The notes under the pieces: generated by a model | Seen by the model: only the letters and a program-made list of their open reading frames with translations | What the model was told of the DNA's origin: nothing | Database searches by the model: none | Shown: positions 34,501 to 40,582 of the stretch, piece after piece | Layout: each line of letters begins with the position of its first letter | How positions within the stretch are numbered: the first letter of the stretch is position 1 | Program-made: the position numbers and the translations under genes | Assembly: GCF_020832045.1 (NCBI RefSeq) | Contig: NZ_JAFIFK010000067.1 | Location: forward strand, 1-43,854 | Direction: 5' to 3' | Length of the DNA: 43,854 nucleotides | Source of the DNA: Halomonas sp. | GTDB lineage: Bacteria; Pseudomonadota; Gammaproteobacteria; Pseudomonadales; Halomonadaceae

Positions 34501-35559
34501 ATTCAACGCGCTGACCGCCAGCGGGTCAACCGCTCGCGGCGACTCGCATGGCGGTCGCTGCCGCTGACGGGGCTGCTGGCCGGCTGTGCCGGCGAGATGT
34601 CGATCCTCGATCCTGCCGGGCCGGCGGCAAGTGCTCAGTTCTGGGTGTGGTGGGTCATGCTCGGCGTCAGCGTAGTCGTTTCGCTGGTGCTCTTCGCCCT
34701 GTGGCTCTTCACCTTTCGCCGTCGCGAGCAGCCTCAGCGAACCCCGCGCGAGGAGCAGCGCATCATGCTGCGCTGGGTCCTGGGCGGCGGCATTGCCCTG
34801 CCTGTAGTCAGTATCGTCGCACTGCTGCTGCTGGGAGCACCCACAGGCCGCAGCATGATCCCGCTGCCACTGCCCGAGGGCGAGGCCGAGCTAATCGAGG
34901 TGGCCGGGCACCAGTGGTGGTGGGAGATCCGCTACCCCGGCGACAACGGTGAGCCTGATGTCGTCACGGCCAATCGGCTGGTGATGCCGGCCGGCGAGCC
35001 CGTCGATTTTCGCATCACCAGTGCCGACGTGATTCACGCGTTCTGGATACCGCGCCTTGGGGGCAAGCGGGACATGGTGCCGGGAAGGCATACCGTCATT
35101 CGGCTCCAAGCCGATTCGCCCGGCGTTTTCGGCGCCCAATGCGCAGAGTTCTGCGGAGCACAGCATACCGCCATGTTGCTCCACGTAGAGGCGTTGGAGC
35201 GTGACGACTACGATGCCTGGCTGGCCGAGCGCCGAGCCCCACCCGAGCATAATGATGAGTTCAGTGAGGCGCGAGAAGCTTTCGGTGAGCACTGCGCGGC
35301 CTGCCATACGGTCGAGGGCTTCCCCGAAGCGCTCATCGACGATGACGTGGCGCATGACATCGTGGGGCCCGACCTGACCGACATCGGCTCCCGCCCTACT
35401 TTAGGAGCCGGGATATTGCCCATGGAGGAGGGGGCCATCGCTTACTGGCTCATGCATCACCAGACGCTCAAACCCGGCAACAGGATGCCGCCCCATAACC
35501 ATATCGATGCAGAGACACTGCAGGATATTGGAGACTGGCTGGAGACGATGGAACCATGA
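34501..35559 (+). CDS. coxB: caa3-type cytochrome c oxidase subunit II, lipoprotein with cytochrome c domain
   Basis: About 350 aa. A lipoprotein signal peptide ends in the lipobox LLAGC. Two helices follow. The CuA domain has AGHQWWWEIRYPG and CAEFCGAQHTAM, with both bridging cysteines, the His and the Met. A fused C-terminal cytochrome c domain has CAACH and a distal Met in NRMPPHN, so this is a caa3 enzyme. The stop overlaps the coxA start (ATGA). The start is unclear: no ATG or GTG lies in frame near the signal peptide. I set it at ATT (34501), which would give a 29-residue signal peptide. The nearest in-frame TTG is 34450, inside the DUF2231 gene. The ATG at 34489 is one base out of frame, so a sequence error is possible. 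Confidence 0.88.
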   Translation: MQRADRQRVNRSRRLAWRSLPLTGLLAGCAGEMSILDPAGPAASAQFWVWWVMLGVSVVVSLVLFALWLFTFRRREQPQRTPREEQRIMLRWVLGGGIALPVVSIVALLLLGAPTGRSMIPLPLPEGEAELIEVAGHQWWWEIRYPGDNGEPDVVTANRLVMPAGEPVDFRITSADVIHAFWIPRLGGKRDMVPGRHTVIRLQADSPGVFGAQCAEFCGAQHTAMLLHVEALERDDYDAWLAERRAPPEHNDEFSEAREAFGEHCAACHTVEGFPEALIDDDVAHDIVGPDLTDIGSRPTLGAGILPMEEGAIAYWLMHHQTLKPGNRMPPHNHIDAETLQDIGDWLETMEP

Positions 35560-38087
35560 GCGATACCAAGGACGCGACTCTGACCCCCGAGGTCCGGCAA
35601 CTGCATAAGGGCTTGGATGAGGTATGGGGTAACCCCAAAGGCCTGCGCGCCTTGACCGTGGTGAACCACACCACCATCGGCCTGCGCTTCATGGTCACCG
35701 GGGCGATCTTCTTCCTGATCGGTGGTCTGCTGGCGATGCTGATCCGAACTCAGCTGGCCTTCCCCGACAACGACTTCATGTCGCCCGAGATCTACAACCA
35801 GGTCTTCACCATGCACGGCACGGTGATGATGTTCCTGTTTGCCATCCCCATTCTCGAGGGGTTGGCGATTTACATGATTCCCAAGATGATCGGGGCCCGC
35901 GACCTGGTGTGTCCCCGCCTCACTGCCTTCGGTTACTTCTGCTATCTGTTCGGCGGGATAATTCTGGCTTCCAGCATGATCCTGGAGATTGCGCCGGCCA
36001 GCGGCTGGTTCATGTATACGCCGCTCAGCAGCGGTGAGTACTCGCCTGGCCCCGGTTCCGACTTCTGGTTGTTGGGCATCACTTTTGTCGAAATATCCGC
36101 GCTCTCCGCTGGGGTGGAGTTGGTAGTGTCGATCCTGCGTACCCGCACTCAGGGCATGGCACTGCACAAGATGCCGCTGTTTGCCTGGTACATCCTGGCC
36201 ATGGCATTGATGATCGTGGTCGGTTTCCCGCCGCTGATTCTCGGCAGTATCCTGCTCGAGCTGGAGCGTGCCGCGGGCATGCCTTTCTTCGAGGTGGCCG
36301 GCGGCGGCGATCCGGTGCTGTGGGCGCACCTGTTCTGGCTGTTCGGTCATCCCGAGGTCTACATCATCTTCCTCCCCGGGGCGGGTATCGTCTCGACCCT
36401 GATACCGGTTTTCGCCGGCCGGCCCATCGTTGGCTACGGCTGGGTGGTGGCGGCCATCATCATCATGGGCTTCGTCAGCTTCGGACTCTGGGTGCACCAC
36501 ATGTTCACCCTCGGTATCCCGCAGCTGGCACTGGCCTTCTTCTCGGCGGCGAGCATGCTGGTAGCGATTCCCACCGCCATACAGATATTCGTCTGGCTCT
36601 CCACCCTATGGCTGGGTAGGCCAAGGATGTCGCTGCCCATGCTGTGGATCATCGGCTTCCTGGTGATCTTCGTGCTGGGCGGCCTAACCGGCGTCATGCT
36701 CGCCCTTGTACCGTTCAACTGGCAGGTCCACGACACCCACTTCGTGGTCGCGCACATGCACTATGTGCTGGTGGGGGGGATGCTGTTCCCGCTCATGGCA
36801 GGCCTCTACTATTGGCTGCCTCAGGTATCGGGCCGCATGCCCTCGGAGCGACTGGGCAAGTGGAGTTTCTGGCTGATCTTCCTTGGCTTCAATGTCACCT
36901 TCCTGGTCATGCATTGGACCGGGCTGCTGGGGATGCGTCGGCGGGTTTTCACCTACGATACCGCCATGGGTTGGGACATCTACAACCTGATCTCTTCGGT
37001 GGGCGGTTTCATGATGTCGGCCGGCGTGGCGCTGCTGATACTCGACATTGCGCTGCACTTCCGCTTCGGCAGAAAGGCGCCGCAGAACCCGTGGGGCGCC
37101 GATACCTTGGAGTGGGCGATGCCCAAGCCACCTACGGCTTACAACTTCGTCAGCCTGCCGAAGGTCGAGACCCGCCATCCGCTATGGGAACAGCCCGAGC
37201 TCTCACGCACCATCTACGAGGGACGGCACGGTCTCAACACCATCCACCATGGGCGGAGGGAAACCTGGGGCAGCGACGCCCTGACCGGCAAACTGCGCGA
37301 GACCATCCATTTACCTACTAATTCCTGGTGGCCCTTGTTTGCCTCGCTGGCACTGGCGGTGGTGTGCATCAGCCTGCTGGTGCGGGTGTACTGGCTGGCG
37401 GCGGTGGTGGCTCTGGTCGCCGTCGTGCTGTTGCTGCGCTGGTCCTGGGAGAACGGTGTGCATCCCAATGTGGATCCTGAAGCCAGTCGGGAGCCCAGCG
37501 ATCCACCGCTTCACTATCACACCATGAACGGGCCTGGCGTATGGTGCATGTCGGTTTCCCACCTGGCCAACGGCTCGCTTTATCTCTCGCTGCTGTTCGG
37601 CTGGTTCTATCTATGGACCGTGGCGCCGCAATGGCAGATGCCGGAGACATCCCCGCTGTCGATGCCGCTACTGGTGGGGGCGGGCGCGGCACTGACCTTG
37701 GGCACGCTTCTGCTCCGCAAGCTGGTAAACGGCCTGCGCCGCGGTGAGGGTGCCGGACTCGGCCTGTCGATGTACGGCGCGGGTGGCCTGGGAACGCTGC
37801 AAACGCTGCTGATCATTGCCGTGATGTGGCTGGCGGAGCTGTCACCGACCGAGAATGCCCACGATGCCACGCTGTTCGTGGCGCTGTGCTACGTGCTGAT
37901 TCTCTCCTCCCTGGGGGCCGTCCTTTGCATCCTGCAGGGGCTGCGTGTGGGCTACGGCTATGTCAGCGTCGAGCTGCCCATGGAGCCGGTGGTGGTGGTG
38001 CGTCTCTGGTACTATAACCTGGTGGTCTACTGGAGCCTGTTCGTGGCCATCTGGGTCATGCCGACCCTCCTGGGAGGTGGCGCATGA
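35556..38087 (+). CDS. coxA: Cytochrome c oxidase fused subunits I and III
   Basis: 843 aa. Residues 1 to about 560 are subunit I: FTMHGTVMMF binds heme a, H265 in FGHPEVY is the crosslinked CuB ligand, with E267 of the A1-type proton channel, H314 and H315 are the other CuB ligands, and H400 and H402 in VAHMHYVL bind the two hemes. About 590-843 is a subunit III-like part with seven or so helices, joined by a cytoplasmic linker. This fusion is known in some caa3 oxidases. The enzyme reduces oxygen and pumps protons. The start overlaps coxB, and the stop overlaps the next gene, so all three are coupled. Confidence 0.95.
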   Translation: MSDTKDATLTPEVRQLHKGLDEVWGNPKGLRALTVVNHTTIGLRFMVTGAIFFLIGGLLAMLIRTQLAFPDNDFMSPEIYNQVFTMHGTVMMFLFAIPILEGLAIYMIPKMIGARDLVCPRLTAFGYFCYLFGGIILASSMILEIAPASGWFMYTPLSSGEYSPGPGSDFWLLGITFVEISALSAGVELVVSILRTRTQGMALHKMPLFAWYILAMALMIVVGFPPLILGSILLELERAAGMPFFEVAGGGDPVLWAHLFWLFGHPEVYIIFLPGAGIVSTLIPVFAGRPIVGYGWVVAAIIIMGFVSFGLWVHHMFTLGIPQLALAFFSAASMLVAIPTAIQIFVWLSTLWLGRPRMSLPMLWIIGFLVIFVLGGLTGVMLALVPFNWQVHDTHFVVAHMHYVLVGGMLFPLMAGLYYWLPQVSGRMPSERLGKWSFWLIFLGFNVTFLVMHWTGLLGMRRRVFTYDTAMGWDIYNLISSVGGFMMSAGVALLILDIALHFRFGRKAPQNPWGADTLEWAMPKPPTAYNFVSLPKVETRHPLWEQPELSRTIYEGRHGLNTIHHGRRETWGSDALTGKLRETIHLPTNSWWPLFASLALAVVCISLLVRVYWLAAVVALVAVVLLLRWSWENGVHPNVDPEASREPSDPPLHYHTMNGPGVWCMSVSHLANGSLYLSLLFGWFYLWTVAPQWQMPETSPLSMPLLVGAGAALTLGTLLLRKLVNGLRRGEGAGLGLSMYGAGGLGTLQTLLIIAVMWLAELSPTENAHDATLFVALCYVLILSSLGAVLCILQGLRVGYGYVSVELPMEPVVVVRLWYYNLVVYWSLFVAIWVMPTLLGGGA

Positions 38088-38434
38088 GACAGCTGCTAAG
38101 ACTGACGCATCCCATTCATCTGGTAGGCGGCTTGACCATCTGGGGAGTCTGGTTCGTAGCAATCTACGCAGGCCTGTCGATCGCCTGCTCGATCGCTCCT
38201 CCGGACCCCGAAAGCGATATGTTCACGGGTATCAATCTCGGCGTGGGGCTGGCCACGTTGGTCTTCACGGCTCTGCTGCTGTGGTTGGCCTGGGCCAGCG
38301 TCAAGGCAGCACGCAAGGCTGAGGTGCGTCGCGATTGCTACTTTGCCTTCATTTCGGCCGGGGTGTATCTCTTTTCGGCGGGCGGAACGCTGTTCGTGGG
38401 TTATCCAGTGGTGGTCTTGCCACCCTGCCTTTAG
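38084..38434 (+). CDS. Small membrane protein coupled to fused oxidase subunit
   Basis: 116 aa with three helices (about 9-34, 47-70 and 80-105). It ends in PVVVLPPCL. I recognise no named family. It begins inside the coxA stop (ATGA), so it is translated with the oxidase. The position is that of a small accessory subunit or assembly factor, as subunit IV is in other oxidases, but I see no sequence likeness to subunit IV. Cysteines in SIACSIAPP and at the C-terminus might bind copper or heme; this is speculation. Confidence 0.8.
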   Translation: MRQLLRLTHPIHLVGGLTIWGVWFVAIYAGLSIACSIAPPDPESDMFTGINLGVGLATLVFTALLLWLAWASVKAARKAEVRRDCYFAFISAGVYLFSAGGTLFVGYPVVVLPPCL

Positions 38435-38484
38435 GAGTGTGGTGGGTTCGACAGCGTGAATCCCGGCATTGCAGGGTGACGCGA

Positions 38485-38513
38485 TTCAGACGTTGCGCCG
38501 GGGCTGCTATACT
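38485..38513 (+). promoter_or_regulatory. Promoter of Lrp/AsnC-domain gene
   Basis: TTCAGA (38485-38490), a 17-base spacer and TATACT (38508-38513) form a good sigma-70 promoter. The leader is about 50 bases. Confidence 0.6.
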
Positions 38514-38568
38514 CGCGCCAGCGCGGCGATGCCAGGCCGCAGGATTCATCAACGGGGGAGGGCGACCG

Positions 38569-38844
38569 ATGCAGAATGCCGTGATTCTGATCAATACCGA
38601 GAAAGGGCAGGTCAAGGCGGTGGCCGAGCGGCTCGCCGATGTCGAAGGTATCAGCGAAGTCTATTCCACCTGCGGTCGTTATGATCTGGTGGCGATTGCC
38701 CGTACTCGCGACTTCGAGAGTCTGGCCGAACTGGTCACCGAGCGCCTCAATGCCGTCGAGGGCATCCGCGATACCGAGACCCTGAACGCCATGCAGGTTC
38801 ACTCCCGGCACGACCTGGAAACCATGTTCTCGCTCGGTTGGTAG
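38569..38844 (+). CDS. Stand-alone Lrp/AsnC ligand-binding (RAM) domain protein
   Basis: 91 aa. It has the beta-alpha-beta fold of the Lrp/AsnC effector domain (VILINTEKGQVKAVAERLADVEGI, shown here in part as VILINTEKGQ, then YSTCGRYDLVAIARTRD and LVTERLNAVEGIRDT), with no DNA-binding part. Such proteins form ring assemblies and bind amino acids or similar ligands in the cases studied, and may modulate a full-length partner. GGGGGAGGG precedes the ATG, and a promoter lies just upstream, so it is its own unit. Its target is not visible here. Confidence 0.85.
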   Translation: MQNAVILINTEKGQVKAVAERLADVEGISEVYSTCGRYDLVAIARTRDFESLAELVTERLNAVEGIRDTETLNAMQVHSRHDLETMFSLGW

Positions 38845-38930
38845 TGAGCTTCCCGGCCGTTGTTGCCAACGCCGGTGCATGAGGCGCCGGCAAAGACCCT
38901 TATCGGATAGCCCCATTCGGATAGTCCCCC

Positions 38931-39815
38931 ATGGCCTTAGTTCGTGCACGTGGCAGAAGGCGCCGCTCGGTGCTGCCGCGCTGGCGCTCCCGCGTTCGTC
39001 AATTCGGTATCACCCTCGTCTTCGTTCTGGTCGGCAGCGGCCTGTGGTATTCCCAGGAGCAGGAGTACCGCGACCAACTGAGCTGGATGGGTGTGCCAAC
39101 CTGGGAGAGCCTGACCCCGCTGACCGTGCATCGGGTGCTGCGAAACGACGGCTTCCTGGTAGGCTGGTCGGACGTAAGGGTCAATCCACTGTGGGTCAGC
39201 TACCTGCTGCATGAGGTGGAGGATCGCAGGCCGGGGCCCCGGCCCGAGTTCCGTCGCGACTGGCGCACCCTGTGGCCCATTGCCGCCGACAGCTACTTCG
39301 GCAGCGGCTACGATCGCGGTCACCTGGCCCCCAATTACGCCATCGCCGTGGTGCACGGGCGCGAGGCTCAGGAACAGTCGTTCCTGATGAGTAATATCTC
39401 GCCCCAGCGCCCCGACCTCAATCGACGTCTGTGGCAACGCCTGGAAGAGGTCGTGATTGATCACTTCGTGCCGCGCTTCGGGGTTGTGCAGGTGATTACC
39501 GGGCCGGTCTTCCCCGACCGTTTCATGGATAATGTGATGAACCGGGTTGGCCTGGTCGAGATTCCCGAGGCCTTCTACAAGATTCTCGTGGTGCCGGCCG
39601 AGGAACCCATGGCGCTGGCCTTCATCATGCCGCAGGAAGTGAGCGGCAATGAGCCGCTGGGCGACTACCTGGTAAGCATCGACGAAGTGGAGGCACGCAC
39701 CGGGCTCAACTTCTTCCCGCGGCTGCCCGAGGAGGTGGCCGAGGCGCTGGAAGGGGAGGTGGTCGCCGAAGGGTGGGCCCTGGAGGAAGTTTCCCGCTTG
39801 CCATCCCGCTTTTAA
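38931..39815 (+). CDS. DNA/RNA non-specific endonuclease, membrane-anchored
   Basis: 294 aa of the NUC1 (EndoG/Serratia nuclease) family. The catalytic motif is DRGHLAPN with H131. The metal-binding Asn is probably in RPDLNRRLWQRLE. The N-terminus is basic and followed by one helix (about 22-40) without a clear cleavage site, so the enzyme is probably anchored with its domain in the periplasm. Such enzymes cut DNA and RNA without strict sequence choice, for nutrient recovery or defence. No inhibitor gene is next to it. The ribosome site is weak. Confidence 0.88.
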   Translation: MALVRARGRRRRSVLPRWRSRVRQFGITLVFVLVGSGLWYSQEQEYRDQLSWMGVPTWESLTPLTVHRVLRNDGFLVGWSDVRVNPLWVSYLLHEVEDRRPGPRPEFRRDWRTLWPIAADSYFGSGYDRGHLAPNYAIAVVHGREAQEQSFLMSNISPQRPDLNRRLWQRLEEVVIDHFVPRFGVVQVITGPVFPDRFMDNVMNRVGLVEIPEAFYKILVVPAEEPMALAFIMPQEVSGNEPLGDYLVSIDEVEARTGLNFFPRLPEEVAEALEGEVVAEGWALEEVSRLPSRF

Positions 39816-39845
39816 ATTAGCGGCTGCGCGGGCAAATCGCAGGCA

Positions 39846-39870
39846 CAAAAAAACCGCGATAGGTCGCGGC
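39846..39870 (-). terminator. Terminator of tRNA-Leu cluster
   Basis: On the minus strand CCGCGA and TCGCGG pair around a four-base loop, followed by seven Ts (39853-39847). It lies just past the last tRNA-Leu. Confidence 0.85.
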
Positions 39871-39939
39871 TTCTTGGGTCACCCTTTTGGGGCTCTTGTA
39901 TATTGTCGCTGCATGATGCGATGTGCTCATGAAGAGCGG

Positions 39940-40026
39940 TGGTGCCCAGGAGAGGACTTGAACCTCCACATCCGTAAGGATACTAGCACCTGAAGCTAGC
40001 GCGTCTACCAATTCCGCCACCTGGGC
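39940..40026 (-). tRNA. tRNA-Leu (CAG), copy 3 in transcription order
   Basis: 87 bases with the long variable arm typical of leucine tRNAs. The acceptor GCCCAGG pairs with CCTGGGC. The anticodon loop TTCAGGT gives CAG, which reads CTG. CCA is encoded. It is identical to the copy at 40065-40151. Confidence 0.97.
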
Positions 40027-40064
40027 GTATCATGCTGTCGTCGGTCGTGTTCGCGAGCCTGGGA

Positions 40065-40151
40065 TGGTGCCCAGGAGAGGACTTGAACCTCCACATCCGT
40101 AAGGATACTAGCACCTGAAGCTAGCGCGTCTACCAATTCCGCCACCTGGGC
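40065..40151 (-). tRNA. tRNA-Leu (CAG), copy 2
   Basis: 87 bases, identical to the copy at 39940-40026. A 38-base spacer lies between the two. Confidence 0.97.
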
Positions 40152-40220
40152 GAACACGAGACTTTCAAGCTGACAAAGAGCGAGGGGCCCGACCCTACCA
40201 TCGATCCCGAAGGGAGCGAA

Positions 40221-40307
40221 TGGTGCCCAGAAGAGGACTTGAACCTCCACATCCGTAAGGATACTAGCACCTGAAGCTAGCGCGTCTACCAATTCCGCCA
40301 TCTGGGC
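40221..40307 (-). tRNA. tRNA-Leu (CAG), copy 1, variant acceptor
   Basis: 87 bases. It differs from the other two copies only in the last acceptor pair, G-C changed to A-T (GCCCAGA with TCTGGGC), a compensating double change. It is therefore functional. It is the first gene of the cluster. Confidence 0.97.
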
Positions 40308-40318
40308 AGGCGACGCGT

Positions 40319-40346
40319 ATCTTACCCAATTCAGGGCCCAATGCAA
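40319..40346 (-). promoter_or_regulatory. Promoter of tRNA-Leu cluster
   Basis: On the minus strand TTGCAT (40346-40341), a 16-base spacer and TAAGAT (40324-40319) lie just ahead of the first tRNA-Leu. The predicted start is about five bases before the mature tRNA. Confidence 0.7.
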
Positions 40347-40348
40347 GA

Positions 40349-40373
40349 GCGCCGGGAGAATTTAACCCGGCGC
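40349..40373. repeat. Inverted repeat between tRNA-Leu and rnr promoters
   Basis: GCGCCGGG (40349-40356) and CCCGGCGC (40366-40373) are perfect arms around a nine-base AT-rich centre. The repeat lies directly upstream of the tRNA-Leu -35 element. It could be an activator or repressor site. There is no T-run. Confidence 0.45.
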
Positions 40374-40452
40374 CAGGCGGCGCGGATGGCGCTGGCGGGG
40401 GCTTCGCCGAGTGTCCTCGTGCATGCGTTGTCTACGGATCACGCTGCCATGG

Positions 40453-40481
40453 TTGGGCCGAACCGGCACCGGCGCTATAAT
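40453..40481 (+). promoter_or_regulatory. Promoter of rnr
   Basis: TTGGGC (40453-40458), a 17-base spacer and a perfect -10, TATAAT (40476-40481). The leader to the rnr ATG is about 95 bases. Confidence 0.75.
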
Positions 40482-40582
40482 GCGGGCATGACAAACGACT
40501 CCATTAGAAATACCCAACGTACGCGGCCTCTTGCTCGCGCCCTTCCAGGAACGCTGCTCCCGTTGCCAAGGATGCCCCACGC

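Noticed and set aside
34548..34952. Frame starting at the ATG nearest to the coxB signal peptide
   Set aside because: It is out of frame with the CuA domain and encodes an Arg/Ala-rich shadow protein.
35457..36500. Open frame of 347 codons opposite coxA
   Set aside because: Shadow frame with a His/Gln/Asp-rich composition. The membrane protein on the other strand is certain.
39940..40310. Three long repeats of about 87 bases, possible mobile element or array
   Set aside because: They are tRNA-Leu(CAG) genes on the minus strand, with the expected long variable arm and CCA ends.
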